This document shows positions 8,661-17,946 of a DNA stretch of 64,000 nt, in pieces; positions within the stretch are counted from its first letter, which is position 1, and every line of letters starts with the position of its first letter. The notes beneath the pieces were generated by a model. The model searched no databases. It was not told where the DNA came from and was given only the letters and a program-made list of their open reading frames with translations. The translations under genes and the position numbers were made by a program. The stretch spans positions 62,001 to 126,000 of the forward strand of contig CBDEWC010000033.1 of NCBI GenBank assembly GCA_965243695.1, given 5' to 3'. This stretch comes from JAKVCB01 sp965243695. Lineage in GTDB: Bacteria; Planctomycetota; Planctomycetia; Pirellulales; Lacipirellulaceae.

Positions 8661-9766
8661 CTTTCTCAATCGGTTGTCCGGCCCGCCAGCGAAGCGTGGC
8701 ATCCAGAAATCCCTGGATATCACCGTCGAGCACCGCGCGGAAATTTCCCATCTGAAATTTTGTCCGGGCGTCTTTCACGCGCTGATCGGGATGGAGAAAG
8801 TAATTTCGGATCTGCGACCCAAAACCTGTTTTGGCCTGCTGCTGATATTTGGCCGCTTCCTCTGCCTCGCGTTTTTCCTCTTCAAATCGCGCTAATCGGG
8901 AGCGGAGCATTTTCCAGGCCGATGCGCGATTCTTGTGTTGTGACCGTTCGTTTTGGCATTGAACAACAATGCCTGTTGGTGCGTGAGTCAGACGGATAGC
9001 GCTATCGGTCTTGTTGACATGTTGACCACCGGCGCCACTTGCCCGGTAGGTATCGACTCGAACATCGTCTTCATTGATATCGATGTTGATGGTATCACTG
9101 ATTTCGGGAGATACATCCACTGCGGCAAAACTTGTTTGCCGCTTACCTTCAGAGTTAAACGGGCTGATCCGCACCAACCGGTGCATGCCGGTTTCGCCCT
9201 TCAGGTAGCCATATGCCATCGGCCCTCGAATAGCAATAGTAGCGCTATTGATCCCAGCCTCTTCGTTGTCTTGGCGATCGAGGATACTCACGTGGGCACC
9301 ACTCTTTTGAGCCCATTGAATGTACATCCGCAACAACATCTCGGCCCAGTCGTTCGCGTCGGTACCGCCATCCCGCGCGTTGATCGAGACAATGGCGCCA
9401 TCACTATCGTGGTCTCCACTGAGCAAAACCTTGAGCTTCAGATCTTCAACCCACTTTTCAAGTTGCCCAACTGCAGCGGGGACCTCGTCGGCAAACGACT
9501 CGTCTTCTGCGGCCATTTCGATCATCGCCGCCAAATCGTCATTAGCCGCCAATGCATCAGTCACGGGGTCGGCAAACCCACTGAGCGACTTGCGTTCGTC
9601 GACCACAGCCTGGGCTTTTTCCTGATTATCCCAAAAGCCCGGTTTCGCCATCTCGGTATCAATGGCTTTGATGCGAAGCTGCTTGCCTGCGTAGTCAAAG
9701 AGAGTCTCGTAACTGTATCAGTTGCTGATGAATCGCCGCAGCACGGTCGGTAAGTTCTTTATCCAT
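8650..9766 (-). CDS. prfB: Peptide chain release factor 2, with programmed +1 frameshift
   Basis: RF2 releases the nascent peptide at UGA and UAA stop codons. The main frame (up to 9651) shows the RF2 signature SPFNSEGKRQTSF, the catalytic loop RASGAGGQHVNKTDSAIRL with GGQ, and a typical C-terminus. The true start is in another frame: ATG at 9766, with AAGGAG 6-7 nt upstream, encodes 23 residues and then meets an in-frame TGA (9697-9695) in CTT TGA C. A +1 shift there joins LRDSL to DYAGKQLRIK exactly in the main frame, giving 371 residues, the normal RF2 length. This is the classical autoregulatory frameshift: low RF2 slows termination at the UGA and favours the shift. It is not a pseudogene. 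Confidence 0.95.
9694..9700 (-). promoter_or_regulatory. prfB: prfB +1 frameshift site CTTTGAC
   Basis: On the minus strand CTT (9700-9698) is followed by the in-frame stop TGA (9697-9695) and then C. This is the conserved RF2 slippery sequence at codon 23/24, compared with codon 25/26 in E. coli. The strong AGGGGG stimulator of E. coli, 3 nt before CTT, is missing. Only a weak ACGAGA lies upstream. Confidence 0.9.
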
Positions 9767-9864
9767 AAAAATCTCCTTCGAAGACCGATTATACGGGCCA
9801 ACCACCTCCGCTACGAGCCACCTTCTTGTGAGAAAGCGGCCGCAGGGATTAAACTGGGAGGATC

Positions 9865-10995
9865 ATGTCACGAGTTGTGTTAGCCATGTCTGGAGGGGTC
9901 GATTCAAGCGTCGCTGCTCACCTGCTCGTTGAGCAAGGGCACGAGGTTATAGGGATTTTTATGCGTCATGGGCAACAATCCCCCGTAGCCTGCGCAACCG
10001 CCCCCGCAGAGAATCCAAGCTCTCAGCACCTGCCCATTGTCAACCGACTTGATCACAAGCAAGGATGCTGTACGGCAGCTGACGCTGAGGATGCACAACG
10101 CGTGGCCGACAAAATGGGACTCCCCTTCTATGCACTAAACCTCCAGGAAGAATTCTCCAGGATCATTGATTACTTCGTGGACGAATACACCGCAGGACGC
10201 ACACCCAATCCCTGCGTGCAATGCAATAACTGGATCAAGTTTGGAAAATTGTTTGATTATGCCGATAGCGTTGGTGCCGAGTACGTCGCCACGGGACATT
10301 ATGCTCGCATGCGACAGAGTGGTAGTGGAAAATTTGAAATTTGGCGCGGGCGGGACAGCCACAAAGACCAGTCTTACGTGTTGTTTGGTGTAAAGCGAGC
10401 ACACCTTGCGAAAATGATGTTGCCCGTTGGTGACTACGAAAAACCGCAAATTCGACAGATGGCTGCGGACCTCGGCATGCGTGTGGCAGACAAACAGGAT
10501 AGCCAGGAAATTTGTTTTGTATCGGAGGGACGCTATGACGCATTTGTGCGTGGCAGACGCGAACATCTGGACACAAGTGGTGACTTAGTGACCGTCGACG
10601 GTACGGTCGTGGGAAAACATAAAGGTATCGAAGGCTTTACCGTGGGTCAGCGAAAGGGGCTTGGGGTGGCACTTGGGGAACCAAAATTCGTCGTGAGGAT
10701 CGAGCCGGAAACCCGCCGTGTGGTCATAGGTGATCGACACGAATTGATGCAACGTGAACTCACCGCTCGGCAGGTCAACTGGCATGAAACGGCACCTGTC
10801 CGTCAACCAAAACGATGTTACGCTCAAATTCGCTACAATTCCCAGGCGGCCGCGGCAAAGGTGTGGTGTTTACCTGACGAACGGTTGCAAATTGAATTTG
10901 AGCAGCCGCAGTTCGGCGTCGCTCCCGGACAAGCGGTCGTTTGTTACGATCCCGAAAGCAACCAACGGGTTCTTGCCGGAGGTTGGATCGAATAA
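9865..10995 (+). CDS. mnmA: tRNA-specific 2-thiouridylase MnmA
   Basis: MnmA thiolates uridine 34 of Lys, Glu and Gln tRNAs using sulfur relayed from cysteine desulfurase and ATP. The 376-residue protein shows the PP-loop SGGVDSS at residues 9-15. The catalytic Cys117 is in NPCVQCNNWIKFG and the persulfide Cys217 is in DSQEICFV, with GHYAR between them. Residues 36-68 form a small insertion after the PP-loop domain. The start ATG at 9865 has GGGAGG upstream. The stop codon lies inside an 8-bp hairpin. The gene is divergent from prfB. Confidence 0.96.
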   Translation: MSRVVLAMSGGVDSSVAAHLLVEQGHEVIGIFMRHGQQSPVACATAPAENPSSQHLPIVNRLDHKQGCCTAADAEDAQRVADKMGLPFYALNLQEEFSRIIDYFVDEYTAGRTPNPCVQCNNWIKFGKLFDYADSVGAEYVATGHYARMRQSGSGKFEIWRGRDSHKDQSYVLFGVKRAHLAKMMLPVGDYEKPQIRQMAADLGMRVADKQDSQEICFVSEGRYDAFVRGRREHLDTSGDLVTVDGTVVGKHKGIEGFTVGQRKGLGVALGEPKFVVRIEPETRRVVIGDRHELMQRELTARQVNWHETAPVRQPKRCYAQIRYNSQAAAAKVWCLPDERLQIEFEQPQFGVAPGQAVVCYDPESNQRVLAGGWIE

Positions 10996-11057
10996 TCCAA
11001 CCAGGCAATCGGTACTCGAGAGCTGCCACAGTGGCTGCGAGTCGCTTCGCTCTCGAG
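10981..11057 (+). other. Structured intergenic element (two inverted repeats)
   Basis: GGTTGGAT/ATCCAACC (10981-10988 and 10995-11002) forms an 8-bp hairpin over the mnmA stop codon. Downstream, CTCGAGAGC (11015-11023) pairs perfectly with GCTCTCGAG (11049-11057) and encloses a small GCCAC-A-GTGGC hairpin. No T-run follows. It may be a processing or attenuation structure before the DUF255 gene. Confidence 0.5.
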
Positions 11058-11125
11058 ATACGTTCATCAAATTTCTGACAACCGTCGGCGAAAGTCTGCG
11101 GTGTTAATCGAGAGTCAGACCCGAC

Positions 11126-13198
11126 ATGTCAAATCAACTTGCCCAAGAAACAAGCCCCTACCTGCTACAACACAAAGACAATCCCGTTGATTGGTATCCC
11201 TGGGGCGATCAAGCCATCGCCAAGGCGCGGCAGGAGGAAAAGCCGATTTTTCTTTCCATTGGTTACTCTGCTTGCCATTGGTGTCACGTGATGGAACACG
11301 AGAGTTTCGAAAATGAGGACCTTGCGGGGATTTTGAACGCGCATTTTGTTTCGATCAAAGTCGATCGTGAAGAACGACCAGACCTCGATCAAATCTATAT
11401 GAATGCCGTGCAAATGCTTACTGGCCATGGAGGTTGGCCAATGAGTCTGTTTCTGACACCCGACCTGAAGCCTTTTTACGGTGGCACTTACTGGCCGCCA
11501 CAGGCTTCCAGAGGAATGCCTGGGTTTGATCAGATTTTGGCTGCCGTACAGCAAGCCTGGCAAGAGCGACGCGAGAAAGCCATCGAAGGTGCTGAGCACC
11601 TGACCCAGGAACTGCGCAAGGTCGGGTTGAGCGACTCAGAATCCCTCGTCGAGCAGCTCTCCAGCGATTTGGTAGATGATGCTGCTGCACAAATGCGCCG
11701 GGTGCACGACCCTACCTATGGTGGCTTCGGAACTGCACCGAAGTTTCCTCAATCGATGGCGCTGCAATTGCTTCTGAGGCACTGGAACCAATCAGGACAA
11801 AAAAGTTCTCTGGAAGTCGTTCGGGTAACGCTCGACCGCATGGCATCGGGTGGAATTTATGATCATCTGGGAGGTGGTTTTGCCCGCTACTCGGTTGATG
11901 CCCGCTGGCTCGTACCGCACTTTGAAAAGATGCTCTACGATAATGCACTCCTCGGTGGCACTTACCTCGATGCGTACCTGGCCACCGGCGACAAGGAATA
12001 CGAGCGCGTGGTTCGCGAGATTCTCAATTACGTGCTGCGGGACATGACCGATCCGGCGGGCGGATTCTACAGCACCGAGGACGCCGATAGCGAAGGAAGT
12101 GAAGGCCTCTACTACACCTGGACGCCCGACGAGATTAAAGCCGTTTTGGGACCCGAAAAAGCTTCGACCCTCAGCCGCGTTTATGGCGTCTCGGAAGAAG
12201 GAAATTTTGAAGGTCGCAACATACTGCATCTTGCCCGCACCATCGAACAATCGGCACGTGTACTTAATCGCGACGTGCAAGAATTGCGGGAGGAGCTGTC
12301 CGACAGTCGCGCAAAACTACTCGCAGCTCGGGCGGCACGGGTCCGCCCTGGCCGCGACGACAAAGTTCTCGTGGCCTGGAACGGCTTGATGATCGATACC
12401 TTAGCCCGCGCGGGCGCAGCACTCGCTGAAGAAACGTACATCACCGCTGCCGAAGCAGCAGCCCGTTTTCTTGCCTCCAACTTGCGACGCGATGATGGAC
12501 GACTGCTGCATACCTGGAGGAACGGTTCTGCCAAGCTTGACGCTTATCTCGACGACTATGCATGTCTGGCAGATGGATTGATTAGCTTGTACGAAGCGAC
12601 CTTCGACGAACACTGGATTGCCGAAGCCGTTGCACTAGCCGACGTTTTACTCTCCAAGTTTGCAGACCCGGAAGGTGGTGGCTTCTTTTTCACTGCAGTT
12701 GATCACGAAACGTTAATCGCCCGAACGAAAGATTTTACCGATGCCAGCACGCCAAGCGGAAACGGGGTTGCGGCAACGGCCCTGCTGCGACTTGGTAAAC
12801 TTTTGGGTCGCAGCGACTATCTTGATGCAGCAGCTGCGACACTAAAGTCTGGTGCAAATGTCATGCAGAAAGCGCCTCTGGCAACCGGGCAGTTGCTTCT
12901 GGCGCTCGATTTAAACCTGAGGCCTGCCTTCCAACTTGTACTGGCAGGCGATTTGGAGAGCGACTCCACCCAGCAAGTGATTCATGAACTCCACAGCCAT
13001 TATCTTCCAAATTGCCTGCTTGCAGCTTGTGATCCCGATGGCAATTCTCCCCAGTTGCTTCATGATTTGATCACGGGGAAAAAAGCCGTCGGTGGCCAAC
13101 CAACGTTGTACGTGTGCGAAAACTTTACCTGCCAAGAACCAACCGTGGGAAGCGACCCAATCAAGACACGATTAGCTGAACTGGCAGCATCACCGTGA
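11126..13198 (+). CDS. DUF255 thioredoxin-domain protein (YyaL/SPATA20 family)
   Basis: This 690-residue protein of the YyaL / spermatogenesis-associated protein 20 family joins an N-terminal thioredoxin-like fold to a C-terminal (alpha/alpha)6 glycosidase-like barrel. The signature LAQETSPYLLQHKDNPVDWY opens the protein. The family motif CHWCHVMEHESF, with Cys50 and Cys53, replaces the usual thioredoxin site. Further conserved blocks are VDREERPDLDQIYM, GGWPMSLFLTP, GGFGTAPKFP and HFEKMLYDNALL. The C-terminal third has EDGRLLHTWR-like and FTDASTPSGNGVAA blocks. No signal peptide is present, so it is cytoplasmic. Its reaction is unknown. Confidence 0.93.
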   Translation: MSNQLAQETSPYLLQHKDNPVDWYPWGDQAIAKARQEEKPIFLSIGYSACHWCHVMEHESFENEDLAGILNAHFVSIKVDREERPDLDQIYMNAVQMLTGHGGWPMSLFLTPDLKPFYGGTYWPPQASRGMPGFDQILAAVQQAWQERREKAIEGAEHLTQELRKVGLSDSESLVEQLSSDLVDDAAAQMRRVHDPTYGGFGTAPKFPQSMALQLLLRHWNQSGQKSSLEVVRVTLDRMASGGIYDHLGGGFARYSVDARWLVPHFEKMLYDNALLGGTYLDAYLATGDKEYERVVREILNYVLRDMTDPAGGFYSTEDADSEGSEGLYYTWTPDEIKAVLGPEKASTLSRVYGVSEEGNFEGRNILHLARTIEQSARVLNRDVQELREELSDSRAKLLAARAARVRPGRDDKVLVAWNGLMIDTLARAGAALAEETYITAAEAAARFLASNLRRDDGRLLHTWRNGSAKLDAYLDDYACLADGLISLYEATFDEHWIAEAVALADVLLSKFADPEGGGFFFTAVDHETLIARTKDFTDASTPSGNGVAATALLRLGKLLGRSDYLDAAAATLKSGANVMQKAPLATGQLLLALDLNLRPAFQLVLAGDLESDSTQQVIHELHSHYLPNCLLAACDPDGNSPQLLHDLITGKKAVGGQPTLYVCENFTCQEPTVGSDPIKTRLAELAASP

Positions 13199-13224
13199 TC
13201 CGGGCTGGCAGCGTGTGACAATGA

Positions 13225-13578
13225 TCACGCCCGTTGCTCCTGCAAATCGTTTAGCAGTTTTTCCATCTGCTCAATTTGCTGGTCACTTTTGGCCATGAGC
13301 TGCTGCAAGAGAAGTATTTTGCTATTCAGCTGTCCAGTCACATCGTGCGACACGTCGTGCAATTCGACCTTCTGCCTTTCGATGTGGACAACGGCATCTT
13401 TTTGGCCATCCGACCAGGGGTCGTCCGGGCGCGGTTGCTGTTTGACAGCCGGTTCGCCAACTTGCTTGTGGGTGTGCTTTTGGAAGTAACGCCAATAACG
13501 ACGAAGCAGGATAGTCGTCAGCAAGACACATCCCGCGAAGAACATGAGTGTCGGTAAAATATTGGCCAGCGGTACCAT
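13225..13578 (-). CDS. Small membrane-anchored coiled-coil protein
   Basis: The start at 13578 (MVPLANILPTLMFF) gives 117 residues. One membrane helix covers about residues 4-24, followed by a basic stretch (RRYWRYFQKH). A hydrophilic linker then leads to a coiled-coil-like C-terminal half with heptad spacing (LLLQQLMAKSDQQIEQMEKL). I do not recognise a named family. It converges on the DUF255 gene and lies downstream of larC on the same strand. It could tether a complex to the membrane, but this is inference. Confidence 0.65.
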   Translation of the reverse strand: MVPLANILPTLMFFAGCVLLTTILLRRYWRYFQKHTHKQVGEPAVKQQPRPDDPWSDGQKDAVVHIERQKVELHDVSHDVTGQLNSKILLLQQLMAKSDQQIEQMEKLLNDLQEQRA

Positions 13579-13716
13579 TGCGGCGGAGTGTAGCCTTGTT
13601 CTACACACCGAGTGAAGAGCAATACGGCGGGTCGCAACTTAGCGCCAGCCACGATTTGGCCACTGGCAATGGCAGGAATTTTGGGCGACTTGTCCCAAGC
13701 TGTTTGACGCGTGGTG

Positions 13717-14892
13717 CTAATGGCGCGAAAATGCCTGCTGGGCGGCAGAAAAGACCTCGGCAAGCGAAACCTTGTGCTTGCTAGCAATCTCTCGGCACGC
13801 TTCATACTCGGGCGCAAACCGGTCTGAACCATCTGGCAAGTGCGCCAGTTTTCCAGCCACCGACCCCCACGGAGTTGTCACCTCATGGGGTTGCCGGGAG
13901 AGCACACGGCGCACAACCACGGTCCGACGGACACCCAGTGTGGTCGTGTGTGAAAAGAGAATCGTCTCCAAACAATCGGCATCTTCCGGTCGGCCCTGCA
14001 CGCTAAGCATCACCCCAGGCCGCCCCTTTTTCATCTGAATGGCTGTGGTTGCCACATCCAGCGCCCCCGATTCCCAAAGCATCTGCATGCAGTGGCCAAC
14101 CTGTTCGCCCGAAAGGTCATCCAGGTTGGTTTCCAGCAGCACAATCGAATCGGTTTGGACTCTGGTTGAATCGGGGTCTGGCAAATCACCGACCAGCAGC
14201 CGCATGATATTGGCGTGCTCAAAGTCTTTTTGCCCGGCTCCGTAGCCGATCGACTGGACAGTCATTGCCGGCGGTGGGCCAAATTCATCGACCAGCGTAG
14301 CGACAATGGCAGCTCCTGTGGGAGTTGTCAGCTCACCAACAACCGGGAAATCGGCCAACGGAATTCCTTTCAAGAGTTCTCCCGTCGCTGGAGCAGGAAT
14401 CGAACAGCGACCGTGCGCAATCTCCACAAAGCCCGTACCGGTGGGGATTGGAGAGCAGTGGATACGGTCAACATCGAGCAAATCCCAACCAATCGCCGCT
14501 CCGACAATATCGGCAATCGAATCAACCGCACCCACTTCGTGAAAATGGACCTTTTCAATGGTCGAACCATGAACTTTGGCTTCCGCTTCGGCAAGGCGGC
14601 TAAAAATCCGTGTCGCCAAATCGCGCTGGCTATCCGACAGCGAACTTTGGTCGATCATCGCGGTGATGTGGTGCAAGTGCCGATGGGCATGTTCGGGTTC
14701 GTGTTCCACCACGATCTGTGTTGCCCGAAACCCTTTTTTCTTGACCTCACTTGATCGGAGTTGGCAGCTAGGTAGTCCTAACGAGTCAATTCCGGCTTGA
14801 ATCGCTGCCAGGTCGATCCCTGCATCAATCAGTGCGGCCAGGGTCATGTCACCACTGATACCGCTGGCACAATCGAGATAAGCAATCCGCAT
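13717..14892 (-). CDS. larC: Nickel pincer cofactor biosynthesis protein LarC
   Basis: LarC inserts nickel into pyridinium-3,5-bisthiocarboxylic acid mononucleotide to complete the pincer cofactor of lactate racemase-type enzymes. The 391-residue single ORF matches full-length LarC (DUF111), without the internal frameshift seen in Lactobacillus plantarum. Visible blocks are the N-terminal YLDCASGISGDMTLAALIDA, the metal-binding-like VHFHEVGAVDSIADIVGA and HGRCSIPAPAT, and the C-terminal ETNLDDLSGEQVG. The neighbours encode neither larA, larB nor larE. The start ATG at 14892 is the first methionine of the conserved N-terminus. Confidence 0.93.
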   Translation of the reverse strand: MRIAYLDCASGISGDMTLAALIDAGIDLAAIQAGIDSLGLPSCQLRSSEVKKKGFRATQIVVEHEPEHAHRHLHHITAMIDQSSLSDSQRDLATRIFSRLAEAEAKVHGSTIEKVHFHEVGAVDSIADIVGAAIGWDLLDVDRIHCSPIPTGTGFVEIAHGRCSIPAPATGELLKGIPLADFPVVGELTTPTGAAIVATLVDEFGPPPAMTVQSIGYGAGQKDFEHANIMRLLVGDLPDPDSTRVQTDSIVLLETNLDDLSGEQVGHCMQMLWESGALDVATTAIQMKKGRPGVMLSVQGRPEDADCLETILFSHTTTLGVRRTVVVRRVLSRQPHEVTTPWGSVAGKLAHLPDGSDRFAPEYEACREIASKHKVSLAEVFSAAQQAFSRH

Positions 14893-15086
14893 GGTAAAGG
14901 TGCTAGCAATGGAGGTAGGTACAAAGAGTCATCTAACAACCACCCTATTGTAGAGTTGTTGTTGGCCCCCGCAAGCGACGGCCGGCGTTGACCCAGGGGA
15001 GCCTGTACGGTACCGTCCGGCCGCCCAATTGTCAGTGGCAACGAAACCAAGCTTCACAACACACGCGATCAAGGAACGTTCCTGCG

Positions 15087-16088
15087 ATGGCTGTCGCCGA
15101 GACTGTTGCCCTATCTGACCAATCAAGCCTTTGGGGGCGTATGCCGGCCCGTATCAAAGTCTTGTATATTACCACCTTGCATCGCACGGGCGGATGGTTA
15201 ATGGAAGCTTTTGCGGCCGATTGTGCGACAGATATTCTGCTCGACGAGGCTGTCGGAGTGACATCCGGATTATCCCGGCTCCGAGATGAGGTGTTCGACG
15301 CCGTACTCATTAGCCACGAACCAGGTGTGCTGGATGCAGTAGAGTTGGTGGAGGGTTTACGTGTGGGCGGTCACGATGAGCCAATGATCGTGCTGGGTAT
15401 GCAGCCATCAACTGCAATGGATGCAAACTGTCATGAGGTGGGAGCTGACGCCTACTGTTGTGTCGAGCAGACGACAACCCGCTCCTTGTTGTGGTGCTTT
15501 GCCCGAGCCATCGAACGTAGCCAACTTATTCGTGAAAACAGGCGACTTGTTCAGGCCGACCGCCAAAGACTGGCGCATGAGCAGACCGAAGCCAAACGTT
15601 TGCTCGATGAACAACGGGCAGTGATCGCCGACCTCGAATTGCTGCGCAAGGAAAAGCTGGGACAGGAAAGCGACCTTATCGAGGGAGCAGACCTCGCGTT
15701 GGCCGTAAATTCCGAGTCGCATGAACCCTCAAAGAGACTACCACCCCAGGATCCTACCCGCTGTCGGTTGCCTGAGCCGCTGGTGAAACACTATAGCGAG
15801 ATGCTTCGCGCCTACGTGATCATGGGAGCCGGCAACCTGACCGACGAGATGACAACGCTGGCTAACTTACTAGCTGAAGCTTGTATTTCAGCACAACAGA
15901 CAATGCAGTTGCACGTCCACGTACTGGAAAAGCTGCTCCAGGACCTGGGTGGCCGAAGTGCCCGACACGTGATGACTCGTGCCGATCTCTTGGTTGTCGA
16001 GGTCATGGCCCACCTGGCAGATGGATATCGCAGTCGGTACCCTCACCAGAAATCCCCCTCTCCGCCAGCTTGCACTACCCGGATTTGA
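15087..16088 (+). CDS. Degenerate receiver-domain protein
   Basis: The start at 15087 gives 333 residues. Residues about 20-145 have the beta-alpha pattern of a response-regulator receiver (IKVLYITTLHRTGG, FDAVLISHEPGV, MIVLGMQPS, EVGADAYCCVEQ). The phosphoacceptor Asp is replaced: LISHEPG stands where LxDxxLP is expected. A long charged coiled coil follows (RENRRLVQADRQRLAHEQTE). An all-helical C-terminal domain of about 90 residues starts near LPEPLVKHYSEML and has HVLEKLLQDLG. I do not recognise a named family for the C-terminal domain. It is a likely scaffold or signal-binding protein not regulated by phosphorylation. Confidence 0.65.
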   Translation: MAVAETVALSDQSSLWGRMPARIKVLYITTLHRTGGWLMEAFAADCATDILLDEAVGVTSGLSRLRDEVFDAVLISHEPGVLDAVELVEGLRVGGHDEPMIVLGMQPSTAMDANCHEVGADAYCCVEQTTTRSLLWCFARAIERSQLIRENRRLVQADRQRLAHEQTEAKRLLDEQRAVIADLELLRKEKLGQESDLIEGADLALAVNSESHEPSKRLPPQDPTRCRLPEPLVKHYSEMLRAYVIMGAGNLTDEMTTLANLLAEACISAQQTMQLHVHVLEKLLQDLGGRSARHVMTRADLLVVEVMAHLADGYRSRYPHQKSPSPPACTTRI

Positions 16089-16130
16089 CCCGTTTTCCGT
16101 CCCCTCGTTTTCCCCTAAGTGGACCACCTG

Positions 16131-16532
16131 ATGACCGCTCCTTCGGCCCCTGAGTCCTCTTCTTCTGACGATACCTCCAGCAGCGTTGCAGAGCTCCGAA
16201 AATTGGTCGCCGACTTTGTTGCTCAGCGCGATTGGTCACAGTTTCATGCCCCCAAGAATATTTCGATGGCCCTGGCAATCGAGGCTGCCGAACTGATGGA
16301 GCATTTCCAGTGGATCTCTCCGGAAGCTTCTCGAGAAATTCCCCATGATCCCGATACACTTGCAGCGGTCGGCGAAGAACTTTCCGATGTGTTTGGTTAT
16401 ACGCTGGCCATGGCCAACGAGTTGGGAATCGACATCAGCACGGCGTTCCGCGCCAAAATGGTCAAAAATGCCCTGAAATATCCTGCGGAAGAGTTTCGTG
16501 GGAAATACCGCAAAGAGGATGCCGACTCTTAG
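16131..16532 (+). CDS. MazG-like nucleotide pyrophosphohydrolase
   Basis: This 133-residue all-alpha NTP pyrophosphatase belongs to the MazG-like / RS21-C6 (dCTP pyrophosphatase-like) family. It hydrolyses non-canonical or surplus nucleoside triphosphates to monophosphate and pyrophosphate. The metal-binding motifs are EAAELMEHFQW and GEELSDVFGYTLAMANE. A Ser-rich N-terminal tail of about 20 residues precedes the domain. The start at 16131 is chosen over 16119 because it begins the typical short tail. It follows the receiver-like gene by 42 bp on the same strand. Confidence 0.88.
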   Translation: MTAPSAPESSSSDDTSSSVAELRKLVADFVAQRDWSQFHAPKNISMALAIEAAELMEHFQWISPEASREIPHDPDTLAAVGEELSDVFGYTLAMANELGIDISTAFRAKMVKNALKYPAEEFRGKYRKEDADS

Positions 16533-16757
16533 ATGGCAAACTAGCCGCCCACCCTTGACGGGGCATCGGTGTTTTAAGTGAATTTGTCGATGTTTGGTCT
16601 TTCGCCCCGTGGGAAAGCGAGCTGAACAGACGACCCTCTACTGTGTTGAAACGAGCTTCGCACGGTCGAAACAGTGCTTGCCCTGATCGGTATCTCGCCA
16701 TACCTTTGCTGAGTATTTGCATGTTTGCAGCACACGCACGTGGGCGTTTGGTAATCC

Positions 16758-17924
16758 ATGGATATCGTTCGAATTGCAATAGTCGGTGCGAGTGTCCGGG
16801 CGGCAGCTCATTCAGCACTGCGCGACGGGTTTGAGCCAGTTGCCGCAGATCTTTTTCGTGATCGTGACCTTTGTGATCGTTGTTCGGCAACAGCGATCGA
16901 AAATTATCCGGTTGATTTCTGCCCTTGGTTACAGTCCGTAGAGGTTGATGCCTGGATATACACCGGTGCGCTAGAAAATCATCCCGACCTGGTCGATCGA
17001 ATGGCCGCAATCGTCCCCCTTTTGGGGAATCAAGGCGATCGGTTGCAACTCGTGCGATCGCCCGACGCGTTGGCTTCCAGGCTGAACGATCATGGTCTGC
17101 TATTTCCCGAAACACGCTCAACGGCCGAGGATTTACCGTGCAATGGGTCGTGGCTCAGGAAAAGTTACCGAGCGAGCAGCGGTCACGGTGTGTGGAGCCA
17201 CGATCCGTGTACCGCTTCTGATCAATCCGGGGCACAGCAAGACGGCAACAAGCCGGTCTGCCAAAAACTCTTTTTCCAGCGTCGCCTGGAGGGAGATTCC
17301 GTTTCTGCCGTTTTCGTTGCAGCAGGCAGTCAGGCCCGTTTACTTGGTGTCACACGACAACTCGTAGGCGTTGCCTGGACAGGAGCACAACCTTTTCAGT
17401 ATGCCGGTTCGTTAGGGCCACTCCGAATTGATGAAAAAGTCCACCAGACCATTGAGAAAATCGGCTCAGTCTTGGCCTCGGAGTTCAAACTGCGTGGTCT
17501 GTTTGGGGTCGATTTGATCATCAACCACGCAGGGGTTTGGGTATTGGAAGTTAATCCGCGTTACACCTCGTCTGTCGAAATTGTGGAGCGGATGACCGGA
17601 TTCAAAATGCTTCAATCTCACGCACTTGCTTGCAGTACAGACGTTTTGCCTGAAGTCGCAGCTCCCTGCGATGTCCAACAGGTGGGAAAAGCGATCCTTT
17701 TTGCCCGGTGGTCCGTCAAGGTGAGCGAAGAGTTTTTCGCGTGGGCTTGCCACCAAAATTATGGTGATCCCTGGCCAGGACTTGCCGACATCCCTTCCCC
17801 AGAAACCCAGATCTCCAGAGGTCAACCCGTCCTGACTGTTTTTGCAACCGGAAGTGATGCGCGGGATCTTGAATCCCAACTGCAAAAACGTTTGTCAGAG
17901 GTTCAAGGCAAATTGCACCGCTAG
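16758..17924 (+). CDS. ATP-grasp domain protein
   Basis: This 388-residue protein has ATP-grasp architecture. It has an N-terminal Rossmann-like pre-ATP-grasp domain (IAIVGASVRAAAHSAL, DAWIYTGALENHPDLVD), a central subdomain with WLRKSYRASSGHGVW, and a metal-binding segment GLFGVDLI...VWVLEVNPRYTSSVE with the conserved Glu and Asn. It should ligate a carboxylate to an amine or similar nucleophile through an acyl phosphate. It resembles the predicted carboligases of COG2232. Related proteins occur in tetrahydromethanopterin-associated gene sets of planctomycetes and methylotrophs, but nothing in this neighbourhood supports that role. The substrate is unknown. Confidence 0.82.
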   Translation: MDIVRIAIVGASVRAAAHSALRDGFEPVAADLFRDRDLCDRCSATAIENYPVDFCPWLQSVEVDAWIYTGALENHPDLVDRMAAIVPLLGNQGDRLQLVRSPDALASRLNDHGLLFPETRSTAEDLPCNGSWLRKSYRASSGHGVWSHDPCTASDQSGAQQDGNKPVCQKLFFQRRLEGDSVSAVFVAAGSQARLLGVTRQLVGVAWTGAQPFQYAGSLGPLRIDEKVHQTIEKIGSVLASEFKLRGLFGVDLIINHAGVWVLEVNPRYTSSVEIVERMTGFKMLQSHALACSTDVLPEVAAPCDVQQVGKAILFARWSVKVSEEFFAWACHQNYGDPWPGLADIPSPETQISRGQPVLTVFATGSDARDLESQLQKRLSEVQGKLHR

Positions 17925-17946
17925 CGGCAGGCAGGGCGCAGTGGTG

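Noticed and set aside
8650..9651. prfB as a frameshifted pseudogene or short RF2
   Set aside because: The CTTTGAC site, correct frames on both sides and a normal total length show a programmed frameshift.
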